DNA from: Ctenosaura bakeri | Lineage: Eukaryota; Chordata; Lepidosauria; Squamata; Iguanidae | Direction of reading: 5' to 3' | Length of the DNA stretch: 64,000 nt | Assembly (NCBI GenBank): GCA_948474755.1 | Contig: CAOLHI010002130.1 | Span: 124,001-188,000, forward strand | In this document: positions 48,041 to 57,430 of the stretch, in pieces | How positions within the stretch are numbered: the stretch's first letter is position 1 | How the letters are laid out: every line of letters begins with the position of its first letter | The notes under the pieces: generated by a model | What the model was told of the DNA's origin: nothing | Database searches by the model: none | What the model saw: only the letters and a program-made list of their open reading frames with translations | Translations under genes and position numbers: made by a program

Positions 48041-48969
48041 TGGTAAGATTTTTTTTTCTCCATTTCTTTTTAAAAGACAGGATTATCGGTCCCTGAAAAT
48101 AATAAAAAAACCCTCCTGATTAATGCCTTAAAACTTTTGTGAATTTGTGAAGTTACAGAAAATCCAGTTCTGCACCACAATACAACAGTAAAAAAAACTG
48201 CATCATTTAAAAAACGGAGCAGTAATGCCATCTTTGTAACTGCATAAATGGGATTAGCATCCTAAACAAGTTTTGTAATGGTTTATATTTTATGCTGCAG
48301 GTTATATCTTAGTGCAATTCAGTCCCAAATATTTTAATGTCCATCTCCCCCTCCAAAAAAAACCCCCAAGCCCAACCATACATTTTGAACACAAAATACT
48401 CCTATTAATATAAACGGGAGGCTCCCCTTTTAATACTTTGGTTTCCAAATACAGTCAATGGCATAGCAAAGTCTACACATATCGAACTTAATATTTAAGT
48501 TGCAAACACATGCTGGATTATCTACTTTCCTTTTTAAAAAAACCAGTCCCATTGTAAATTCTACCCTCTTTTAACATCACAACAGTGAACAATTTAGTGC
48601 ATCATTTTAAAAACAAAAACAAATCCCTACATCTAAACAGACCTAACTCTTTTGAATTCATTTATAACATTCCTTTATCTGTAGCATACATGTGAACTGG
48701 GCTAACAGACAATAAAAGCTAGAATTAAATTATAATACCAGGAACCCATTGCATTGCACATTTGACAATGACAAAAATGCAAAAGGGGAGAATAAGAAAA
48801 TGGGGTTAATCATTCCAAAATAAACTTTTTGACTGCTTTAAGCAACATCATCATCTTCAAATCCCATAAACTGGAAGTATTTTTTTTAAAAAAGCGTACG
48901 TTTTACAACTTCTTTCCATAGTTATTTTTTTTTCCATATTAAGGTAATCACAATCCATTCAGGTCTTTC

Positions 48970-48990
48970 GTGTGTGTGTGTGTGTGTGTG
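48970..48990. repeat. (TG)n microsatellite in probable MAF 3' UTR
   Basis: About ten TG units followed by an imperfect CATG/TGTG extension. Confidence 0.9.
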
Positions 48991-49559
48991 CATGCATGTG
49001 TGTATGTGTGTTTAAAAGATGAGGTGTTTCAATGCCTTACAAAGAGGTCTGAAGTTTTGAGCAACTCAAAGCAGTTTCCAGAGCAGATGCAAACTTGAAT
49101 GGGGAGGAAAGACACCCAACACGGCTGCACTTTTTTGCTTTCGATTCAAAAAAGTGTCCACGCAACACAACTAAAAAGGATGAACGTCATGCCATTATAG
49201 TCTCCAAAGTCCATATCCAAGCAAAAGAAAAATAAAATATACCGTACATGTCCAGCATGCAGGGCTATTATCAATATAATGTCTTTTTTTTGTCTTTTTC
49301 TTTCTCCCCGTAGATTGGTGAAACAATGATATCATTAATTGACGCTAAGACAAAAGTGGCAAGCATAATAATGTATGAGATGAGAATGGGATTCTAATGG
49401 CAGGCGAAAAGTTAAACCATTTGGCAACTTATAAGGCCCACAACTCACAGCATGAACACATGGCAAGTCGATGCAGGCCTCATTCAGGTAGGTTGATCTA
49501 GATACAGTCTCTAGGTTTAGCACAACAACAGAACTCAGCAAGCTGAAAGTCTGAAATCT

Positions 49560-49581
49560 TTATATATATATATATATATAT
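49560..49581. repeat. (TA)n microsatellite in probable MAF 3' UTR
   Basis: About ten TA units. Confidence 0.9.
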
Positions 49582-50351
49582 TTATATTTTTTTCTTTTTA
49601 ATTTTTCTATTCCTCCCCCCCAAAAAAGTTCAAAACTCATAGGAAAAGTGGAGGGTGGCCCCAAAGAAGTAACTTTTTTTTTTTTGCTTGTTTGTTTGTT
49701 TTTCAGGACACCGCAAACTCAAAACAAGAAAAAGAGGGGAGGGAAACTGGACATGAATAATCATGATGCCCACAAGGTAGAGGGCAGGTTTCAAAAGCTG
49801 GGCACCTCTGGCACGAATGGCTGAGCTGCTGAGAAGTTGGGGCTTGGAAAACAAAAAGTACACACAGGCACACACAGGCGGGGCGCAAAAAAGTCCGCCG
49901 GGGAGGGGAGGATGAGAAAGTTGACTGTCCATGAGTCAAGTCCATGGCAACTAGAACTGCGGGAAAAAAAAAGTAAACCCAACATTTGAACTTCTCGGCT
50001 TCTTTAGGAAAAATAATAATAAGAGTGGTATGATTTATGATTGCTTGTAATACTAATTAAGACGGGGGCTGAGAACACGAGCTAAGCCCCCCCCTCCAAA
50101 AAAACAAAAAACAAAAAAACAACCCGGTCCCCGGAAGGCGCGCGAAGAACTTTTGCGCACACGTGTGCGCCTGTGCGTGTGAACGGGGCGCGCCTTTTGC
50201 GCGCAGGCAGGCGCGGCCCCGGCGGCCCCAGGGCAAAAGTTGCGCGCGTGTGTGTGTGCACGGAGGGGAGGAGGAGGGAGGAAGGGGGGGTTTCATTTAT
50301 TTATGTATTTATTTACTTCTGTTTCGGGAGGGGGCGCCGAGGCCCCCCGGC

Positions 50352-50358
50352 ACTCACA
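50352..50358 (-). other. MAF: Splice donor overlapping the short-isoform stop codon (MAF long isoform)
   Basis: On the minus strand the sequence TTCATGTGAGTG places the terminal Met codon and TGA stop (50356-50354) across an excellent donor, AT|GTGAGT, with the intron starting at 50357. In mammals unspliced MAF gives the short protein ending in Met and splicing here gives the long isoform with a different C-terminal tail. The donor is seen directly; use of it here is inferred. No second exon was recognised in the 50 kb downstream. Confidence 0.7.
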
Positions 50359-51572
50359 TGAAAAACTCGGGCGAGGAGGGGTTGTCGCTGCTGGAGCCGT
50401 TTTCTCGGAAGCCGCTGCTGACCAGCTTCTCGTACTTCTCCTTGTAGGCGTCCCTCTCCCGGACCAGCCTGGAGATCTCCTGCTTGAGGTGCTCGACCTG
50501 CTGGAGGAGCTGGTTCTTCTCCGACTCCAGGACGTGCCGCTGCTGGACCCGCTTGAAGCGGCACGACTGGGCGTAGCCTCGGTTTTTCAGGGTCCGCCGC
50601 TTCTGCTTGAGCCGGATCACCTCCTCCTTGCTGACGCCGCGCAGCTGCCGGTTCAGCTCCCGCACCGACATGGTCACCAGCTGCTCGTCCGAGAAGCGGT
50701 CGTCGAAGGGCAGCCCCCCGCCCCCGCCCACGCCGCCGGGCCCGTGGTGCGGGGGATGGAGCGCGCCGGGGCTGCTGCTCCCGCTGCTCCCGCCGCTGCT
50801 GCTGCTGCTGCTGCTCCCCGACGACGGGACGGCGCCGGGCTGGTGGTGGTGGTGGTGGTGGTGGCCGGCGGGGGGGTGGTGGTGGTGGTGGTGGAAGTGG
50901 GCCGCCCCCCCGTTCTGCTGCTGCTGCTGCTGCTGGGCCGCCGCCGCCGCGATCACGGCCGAGACGACGGCGGCGGCGGAGCCCATCTCCTCCGGCGGCA
51001 GGGCGCCCCCGGGGCCGCCGCCGCCGCCTCCCGCCGCGGCCAGCGGCTGCCCCCGCGCGTAGCCATCGAAGCCGCCGCCGCCGCCGCCTCCTCCGCCGCC
51101 TCCGCCTCCTCCGGCCGCGGCCGCCGCCGCCGCGGCCCGCCGCCGCCGCGGCGGCCGCGGCGCTCTGGAGCTGGTGGTGGCTGCTGCTGATGAGCGCCTC
51201 CACGGCGTCCTCGGGGCTGAAGGCGAGCGCCTCCGGGTTGAGCTGCTGCGGGTAGCCGGTCATCCAGTAGTAGTCGTCCAGGTGGCCCTTCTGGTCGCCG
51301 CCGCCGCCGGAGCCGCCCCCGCCGCCGCCGCCGGAGCCCGGGCTGGGCGCGGAGAAGCTGGGCGAGGGCGGCACGGAGCTGCACGGGGTGCTCATCGGCG
51401 TGGAGGAGAGCGAGCCGCCGGCGATGAGGCGCCCGCACTGGCTGATGATGCGGTCCGTCTCCACGGGCTCCTTCTTCACCTCGAACTTCATCAGATCGAA
51501 GTCATTAACATATTCCATGGCCAGCGGGCTGGTGGGCAGGTCGGGCCCGTGCAGCGCCAGGTCGGAGGCCAT
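50354..51572 (-). CDS. MAF: MAF (c-MAF) large Maf bZIP transcription factor, short isoform; one-base frameshift in this sequence
   Basis: Nuclear bZIP transcription factor binding Maf recognition elements (TGCTGA-type half sites) as a dimer; acts in lens, T-cell, kidney and other development. The start is an ATG at 51572-51570 and the first residues match the family ([20 protein letters not shown]). Seen in order: SUMO-type site VKKEP around K33; GSK3-type ladder S54, T58, T62, S66, S70; Maf N-terminal activation domain about 93-128 ([20 protein letters not shown]); Ala/Gly tract; Gln7, two His tracts and a Ser run at about 213-267; extended homology region about 293-318; basic region with NRGYAQSC at about 330-337; leucine zipper about 348-383; C-terminus [29 protein letters not shown] and the terminal FFM point to MAF rather than MAFB or MAFA. 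Residues 1-145 and the part from the GFDGYARG motif on lie in different frames; one surplus base near 51136-51138 explains this. Without it there are 405 codons (373 in human). Single coding exon, as in the family. Confidence 0.97.
51130..51140 (-). other. MAF: Single-base frameshift site within MAF Ala/Gly tract
   Basis: The coding frame entering from the MAF start runs through SSSHHQLQS and an alanine run, then turns into an arginine-rich nonsense reading. The +1-shifted frame instead gives a glycine run followed by GFDGYARG, which is the conserved MAF sequence. The minus strand has three G at 51138-51136 where two would keep Ala/Gly codons in phase. The exact base cannot be fixed inside the repeat tract (about 51070-51180). 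Total coding length becomes divisible by three after removing one base. An assembly or sequencing error in a tract of this GC content is the simplest reading. Confidence 0.8.
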
Positions 51573-51972
51573 CCGCTTGCCGCCCGGGCCGCTCCCGGGG
51601 GTCCGCCGGGGCCGCCCGCCGTCCTCCAGAAAGCGGCGGCGGCGGCCGGCGCGAGGGGGCTGCCCTGCCCGCCGAGCCCCGGGTGATGCGCCAGCTTGGC
51701 GGCGGGGCGAGCGGAGCCGCCGCTCCCGGGATCGGCGCCTCCTTCGCCCGCTCCTCCGGCCGCGGCGGCAGCGCCTCTCCGAGGGGTCCCCCCGTCGCCT
51801 CGAGCTCCCCTTCCCCCCTCGCGTGCAAGAAAAAGAAAAGGGAAAAGGGGGACCGGGCTGCGGGCGGCGGAGCGCACGCGGGCAGCTGCCTCGCCTCGCG
51901 CTCTCTCGCTCTATTTGGTCGCCTTTTGCATCAGGCGGGCTGGATGCCTCTCGCTCGCCTCGCTCTCCGGCT

Positions 51973-52001
51973 CCCCCTCCCTCCCCTCCCCTCCCCTCCC
52001 C
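51973..52001 (-). promoter_or_regulatory. MAF: G-quadruplex motif in MAF 5' UTR
   Basis: On the MAF-sense strand there are six G-runs (4, 4, 4, 4, 3 and 5 bases, in the order transcribed) separated by single A. This exceeds the usual four-run quadruplex rule and lies about 400 nt before the start codon. Structure and effect are inferred. Confidence 0.7.
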
Positions 52002-52240
52002 TCTCTCTCTCGCTCGCTCTCCTCTCTGCAGCTTTGCAAACTGCAGCCTTCTCGCCGAGACCGAGCGCTTCGGAAGTTCTCGGGTTTTTTGGAAAGTTGC
52101 TCGAGTTTGGGTCGCCTCTTTTTCCCCCCCTTTTTCTCTCTCTTTCCCCCTCCCTCTGCCTTGGCTCCCCCTTTTCCTTCTCCCCTTTCAACACCGTCCG
52201 CTCGGCTTTTCCTTCGGGTCTTTTTTTCTTTTCATGCCCG

Positions 52241-52289
52241 GTGCATTTAAAAAAAAAAAAGTGCAAAAAAAAAGTGCAAAAAAAAAATA
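52241..52289 (-). repeat. GCAC-spaced T/U tracts in MAF 5' UTR
   Basis: On the plus strand, three GTGC words are each followed by A-tracts of 9-12, so the MAF-sense RNA would carry three long U-runs separated by GCAC. Confidence 0.8.
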
Positions 52290-52538
52290 GAGGAGGGGAT
52301 GGAGGGGGGAAAAAAGAAGTAACTTAATTAAAAAAAAATAATAGATGGCAAGGAAGGCTTGGAGAAAAGGGGATCGCAAGGAGATCGGTAGGGTGACCCC
52401 CCCCAATACGATGAACGTGCAAAGAGAGCGAGGAAGAGAGAGCGAGAGAGCCCGAGAAAACTTCAACTCCCAAGCGCCAGCGATGAAAAAATCTTTTAAA
52501 GCGCCCATCCGGGAGGCGCGTTTAAAAGCCTGGCGGAG

Positions 52539-52591
52539 TTTTATAGCGCTTCTGACGTCAAGCGGGAAATGGGCTCCCCGTCCGGGCCAAT
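52539..52591 (-). promoter_or_regulatory. MAF: MAF core promoter: TATA, CRE, E2F and CCAAT motifs
   Basis: Reading toward the gene on the minus strand: CCAAT box (ATTGG on minus; CCAAT on plus at 52587-52591), E2F-type TTTCCCGC (plus GCGGGAAA at 52562-52569), a palindromic CRE TGACGTCA (52553-52560) that also resembles a degenerate C-type Maf site, and TATAAAA (52545-52539). Order and spacing are those of a TATA promoter firing near 52510. Maf genes are known to autoregulate; whether this CRE-like site serves that role is inference. Confidence 0.75.
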
Positions 52592-52613
52592 CCGCGCCCG
52601 CGCGCCCGGCCCG

Positions 52614-52691
52614 CATTAGCATAATAGTATAGAAACAAGGAAACTTTGCGAGGCTGTCAATCAGGGGAGCCCATCAGCTGACTGTCAGCTG
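52614..52691. promoter_or_regulatory. Proximal upstream cluster: octamer-like, PBX/MEIS decamer and 17-bp palindrome
   Basis: Within 80 bp just upstream of the MAF promoter are ATTAGCAT (52614-52621, octamer-like on the other strand), CTGTCAATCA (52654-52663), whose complement TGATTGACAG is the canonical PBX-MEIS/PREP composite site, and a perfect 17-bp palindrome CAGCTGACTGTCAGCTG (52675-52691) with two CAGCTG E-boxes and two GCTGA half sites facing each other with a 3-base gap. Binding is inferred from motifs only. Confidence 0.6.
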
Positions 52692-52952
52692 GGGAAACCG
52701 GGAGGCGTTTAACTCCTTCCTGGCCGGAGGAGGGCGCGCGGGACGGCCGCAGAGGGCAGGAAGGAAAGGAAAAGCGAGGAAAGAGGAGGATGGGGAAGAA
52801 AAAAGGAAAAAAAAGGCACCCAAAGTCCATTGCATCCAGCCCGGGGGAAAGGACCACCGGGAAGCCCGGAGCATCCGAGATGCAGCTGCTTTGCGGGGAC
52901 GTGGCCGAGTCCAGAGGTAAGGATGCTCCCAATCGACCTTGCATTGATTGAT

Positions 52953-54078
52953 TTTTTTAATTGCATTTATTTCTTTCATGCATAGAGTTGCATTGATTGG
53001 AGGGGGGAACTCCACTTGTTTTTTCCCCCTTGAGTCCACTTTTGTGCATTTTCCCACCCCCAGTCCAAGAAAAAAAACCCCCTAAAGGTGCGTCTTTCTT
53101 TCCAACCGGGTGTTGGATCGAACTTTTTCCCAGCGTCACTCGGATACTCCATCCCGAGCCACCTTTTGCCACCTCCCCCTGGTCGTGTGAAGGGGCGGGC
53201 GTGTGTTTGGAAAGAGGAAGGGAGCAGGTTCAGGAGGAACGATCTGGAGGAGGACTAGATCGCCTCGGAGATCCAGTGGATTCCCGGGAGGTCCTCCAAA
53301 CCGGGACTGCGAGCATCCCTGAGAGAGGGAAGGGGACGAGGAAGGGGAGGTGCGCGCGAGCATGGAACGGGATCCAAACCGCATCAGCTTCTTGGAAGAC
53401 TTTCGGGGCGAAGGAGAGTTAATTCGGAGTGACTTTCTTTCTCCTCTTCCCGTGCCACGCCGCAGCTCTTCCCCTGCGCACCTCCATTCCTAAGAGAAGC
53501 GGATCTTCGCAATTTCCAGCCCCGCTTTTAGCCTTTTACTGCCGTGTCGGAAAAAGCATCGCTTCCCATCTGGAGCGCCGCGGTTCCAGGTCTCTCCCCC
53601 CAAAAGATGCTTCTTCTCCCCGCCCACCTCTAACCAATGCCTCCGCCAGAGGTCAAGAAGTTAAGAAAAGTTACCCACTGCCAGCTACACATTTTCCCTC
53701 GCCCTCCCACCCATCAATTAGCCTTTTCAATATCCATCTGAAGCTAAAGTTTTCCCGGGAAGAAAAAGATGCACGCGTATTTCCAAGGTATTCTTTCTTT
53801 CTTTCTTGGAGCCATAGTTGGGGGAATTAAACCAAAAAACGACCAAATAAAAAGGCTGGAGGGGAGAGGAATTCACTTTATTTATTCAGATCCTTATTTT
53901 TTTTAGTGATGGATTTAAATTTAATTTTAATTAAATAAATTTAATAAAATTAAATTTAAGTAGTGATGAATTTAAAAGTGGGGAAAGAAAACAAAGATCA
54001 CGTGCGCGCGCGCGCTCTTTTGGAGGATAGGTGGGATGATGAGAGAGGTATGTTGGTATTCAATATACATATGCATGC

Positions 54079-54080
<2 letters not shown>
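52953..54080. other. MAF upstream flank, nothing recognised
   Basis: Moderately GC-rich at first, then AT-rich. A short TTTC run lies near 53790-53805, an AT-only self-complementary stretch at 53910-53960 and a CG alternation at 54003-54016. No gene. Confidence 0.4.

Positions 54081-54122
<42 letters not shown>
54081..54122. repeat. (TA)n microsatellite
   Basis: About 20 TA units, about 65 bp after an alternating CG stretch. Confidence 0.95.
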
Positions 54123-54124
<2 letters not shown>

Positions 54125-56400
54125 GTATAAAAATACAACGCTGAAAAGACGAGCAGAGTTACAGAAATCTAGCTTAGTCGAGCTCGGTTTAAACCTCGAC
54201 AGCGCCACCTTTCGGTGCAGGATAGTGTCATGTTGAACCGCCTCCAATTTTTTAGAATTGAGAATTAAAATCACACAGGGGCACTGCACATACACATGAA
54301 AGCATGCCATTTTTAAAAAAGTTTAGGACAAGCATTGCGTCCTGTCAATCACAGTTTAAAAGCAGAGGGATTTCTGTAGGCTTGCAAACCATCTCCTCTC
54401 TGGGATGGGTACAAATGACAAAGGTGTGCCATTTGCAACCTTTCCCCCCATCTTTTCTTTTTGGCTTCTACAGGACTGGGCTTAGGATATCACCTCCAGT
54501 ATATTTCTGGAAAATAGAGACTGACCCCTGTTTTAGTGTGTCTGCTCCAGGAATGTGTGTGTGTGTGTTTTGTGATAAGACAAAAATCTTTAAAACTGCC
54601 AGACGTGATTTTCTACTGACTTTACGGCAACATCAATAGAATTAAAATTACTTGTAATACGGTGATAAATGAAATGTCCCTAGAAAGTAAGATTAAGTGC
54701 AGTGCTATAAAGTTGTTTATCTGAAAAGTAATTCTCAGAAACCTGACTCCTGACACTTAGTCATATATTAAACCAGCCTTTTGAACATTGTACTCCACTG
54801 CATCGGCTTCAGCCTGTTTTCAGGATTTCCTGTTGAAAATCTTTGCCTCGTACTAAGACCTTGTTTGCAGAAGCTTCTCTGCTGTTTTAGAGACAATTGT
54901 TTCCGGCAGGTACCAAGTCTTGGATTGGTAAAGAAATTACATGGTGTGTCTTGACAAACTCACCTTCTTTAAAGACACAATGTCAGTGTCACTTGCACTC
55001 TCAAAACTTCTTAAAACAATAATCTGGGTATGTCATAAATTGGCCCAGAATGCATACATGCTGTTGTGTGGTTGTGGGTTATAATGTCTTGGCAGATCTT
55101 TTTTTCCTTTTAAAGTTTGTCTCTGATGAAATTTAAGAAGTTATGGAAATGTGGATATGAAGTGTCTAAGAAGAAAAAAGCCCAAATAAAACTATACTCC
55201 CATCTCTGTAAATCTCATCGTTCTTTCTGCTTGTTTTCTTCTGCAGAAAGATGAATGGGGCCCACTAGATTATTTAGCTTCCTAGTTCCCCTGTGCAAGT
55301 GAACACTTTCCCTGAAAAAAAAAGTTAGGAATCTTTGGAATTTACATTTTGTAGCAATTTCTCTGGATAGAGGCGTCTCTTCCACATGTGTATGCCTCTC
55401 TTGCCAAAAAAATCCACTCTCTCTGGACAGAGATATTATAACACGCTTACATTTCCAAAACTAGTTCTCTTCCCTGCCTGAGGCAGCTTTGAAGGAGGAA
55501 ACAGAACAACACAAAATGTGTGATGAACGGCATCGGAGCCTGATCCTTCTCTGATGCAAAGACGTGGTATAAACTCTGTGGGCTTCACGTCTCCGAAACA
55601 TCAAAGTCAAATTGCTGGTTGTGCCAGATGATCTTTATTTGACTATTGGGGGTGAGAGAGTTGTCTGTTGCGGTCTATTGCGGAGCGCATGGGGAGGTGG
55701 GCTATTTTGAAAGATAATCTTCAGAAGGAACATGGCTACCTTCCCCTTTCTCCCAGCATAAAGTTCTCATTTTGGCAGCGTTCTTTAGCTTTTCACAATG
55801 GGTGTCTAAACATTTACAGTCCTCTATTAGAGGCATTTCTTCTCCAACCACTGCAGACTTTCATTTCAATTAGAAGCATTCAGCTCTCTGTCATTCTCCA
55901 GCAATGACAGGCTAGCTTCCCTTAGCCTGTTCCCCCTCCCCTTTTGCTTGCTGAAAGCCTATTTATTCATTTATAATCTCACAAGGCCTTGTTTGCGTAT
56001 TCTCCATCCTTTCAGAGAATTCCCCTCTAGAAGAGAACACAGGTGAGAACTGTGGTGGCCTCACTGGGTTGCAGTGACCCAAAATGAGAAAGTATGTCTG
56101 CATATTATAATTTCCAAAAAAATTACCAGAAAAAGGGGACTATTTAACCTTACTAGTTAATGACCCCAGAATGATGCTATATTCAGGGACAGGAGGGATT
56201 TGGAAATGGCTCCAAGTGCACACAAAAGCTTTCCTTAGCTGGGTAAACAGGCAGAGGGGTGGTTTAGAAAGGAGGTGACCCACTCTTGTAAGTTATATTG
56301 ACTTTGAATGTCATTTGTTATGACTTAAACAAACTCATGTCAAGGCCAACACTTTTAAGTACAGTTGCTGCACCTTTTGTTTATCCAGTGTCTTTATTTT
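54123..56400. other. Unique MAF upstream sequence, nothing recognised
   Basis: No transposon families detected; AT-rich. May contain regulatory DNA, but no specific element can be supported. Confidence 0.4.
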
Positions 56401-56843
56401 ATGGCGCAGAAACTAAACGGCGTCCCTTGAATTTAAGTGTCAAAAGGCCCCCTCCCCGAAATTGATTTCCTAAAGACTTCCACAGGGGTAGCGAAAGGCA
56501 AAGACATCAACTGCTCTTAGGCACAGAGCTGGATAAATCCTTTTAACAGTGCTTCAGATCCGTTAACGGGGCAAGCAAATAACAAATCAGTGTTAGCAGA
56601 TTTATGGGAAAGAAATAATAGAATCAGACCAGATAATCTGATAGGGGTAAAATTGCTGAGGAAACAAGTTCCTCCTTCACAACCGTGGCAATGAAACAGG
56701 AGCCTGACAACTAGAGGCCATTATAAATAGGTGAATTATGATGGAAATAATCGTCCCTATAATTCAGTATTTATTAATCCTTTTCCCTTTAAACAACTCA
56801 CAGATGCCTGAGAAAAGCCTCACTCTCCCTTCATCATTCCATG

Positions 56844-56874
<31 letters not shown>

Positions 56875-57430
56875 CCATACACACTATATATATATATGTA
56901 TATAATTGGCTATAATTTACTATTTGTATTACCTGCATTTCATTTCATAATTGAGCATTTTGCATTCAAATTTACGTAATGTGTTAGGCTCGCAAACATA
57001 TTTCCGCCTGATTAGCATAAATAGTCACTTCATGAATTACTAACAAAGTTGATCTGAAAAATATTGGCGTATTATTTTATTAAGTGAAACACAAACATAT
57101 GTCCAATAAATTCTTGTCTGCTGCTGGCAGGAAGAGCTATACAGGGACCCAGGCAATGGTGTCTTAGCATGGGTAAATGGAAAGAATAAGCAGAGATAAT
57201 TTGTGTGCGTGAAATTAATTCACCCTGTCAACCTGTCTGTTCATCTTTAATAAATAGGAATGCCCACATTTCAGAAGCGAGAATCGTGGAGCAAGAAGAA
57301 GTAGTAGTTATACATTATTTGAGACTTTCCTCGCCTTGTTTTTATATGGACGACGTTATCTGGAGATTCATAATCTGGCTCTTTATTTTGTTGGTAATTT
57401 TGTTTCCCACTGCAGGCAAATAGGAAGCCT
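56400..57430. promoter_or_regulatory. Candidate conserved enhancer upstream of MAF
   Basis: About 1 kb free of dispersed repeats apart from simple AC/TA runs at 56851-56903. Rich in homeodomain and GATA-like motifs (AGATAATCTGATA at 56631) and holding a perfect PAR-bZIP/NFIL3 site TTACGTAA (56972-56979) next to TTGCATTCAAATTTACG. It lies 4-5 kb upstream of the promoter. Function and conservation are inferred. Confidence 0.35.
56851..56903. repeat. (AC)n and (TA)n microsatellite pair
   Basis: AC run at 56851-56874 then ACTATATATATATATG. Confidence 0.9.

Larger units (their letters stand above)
48018..50353 (-). other. MAF: Probable MAF 3' UTR
   Basis: Follows the TGA at 50356-50354 on the minus strand. 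It is AT-rich, almost free of recognisable transposons, and carries poly-T/poly-A runs, a (TG)n at 48970-48990 and a (TA)n at 49560-49581. A hexamer AATAAA on the minus strand (48040-48035) followed by a T/G-rich stretch is a plausible polyadenylation signal; another lies at 47873-47868, and AATAAA-containing sequence also occurs close to the stop at about 50295-50315. The real end could be further downstream, since mammalian MAF mRNAs have long 3' UTRs. Confidence 0.5.
51573..52512 (-). other. MAF: Predicted MAF 5' UTR
   Basis: Transcribed leader inferred from a TATA element at 52545-52539 and the ATG at 51572, giving about 0.94 kb. It is CpG-rich and contains a long purine-rich strand segment (G-runs at 51973-52001), a U-tract array at 52241-52289 and several upstream ATGs (52508, 52245, 52235, 51931) with short reading frames. 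The transcription start is inferred from TATA spacing and has not been observed. Confidence 0.6.
50050..52950. promoter_or_regulatory. CpG island covering MAF
   Basis: Dense CpG and high GC contrast with the AT-rich flanks. The island spans the CDS, 5' UTR and promoter, and fades near 52.9 kb upstream and at the start of the 3' UTR near 50.05 kb. Boundaries are by eye. Confidence 0.8.

Noticed and set aside
1..50000. WWOX exons (3' neighbour of MAF in mammals)
   Set aside because: No coding segment resembling WWOX was found; the neighbour is probably beyond the window.
50240..51190. Long plus-strand open frame (316 codons) opposite MAF
   Set aside because: It is antisense to the MAF coding repeats; its low-complexity Leu/Val/Ala/Pro content is the complement of Gly, Gln, His and Ala codons. 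No domain.
50354..51572. MAFB or MAFA instead of MAF
   Set aside because: [29 protein letters not shown] and the terminal PEFFM are MAF-specific among large Mafs, as I know the family.
51388..52290. Plus-strand open frame of 300 codons opposite the MAF start and 5' UTR
   Set aside because: GC-rich sequence has few stops. The first part is the antisense of conserved MAF codons and the rest is low complexity.
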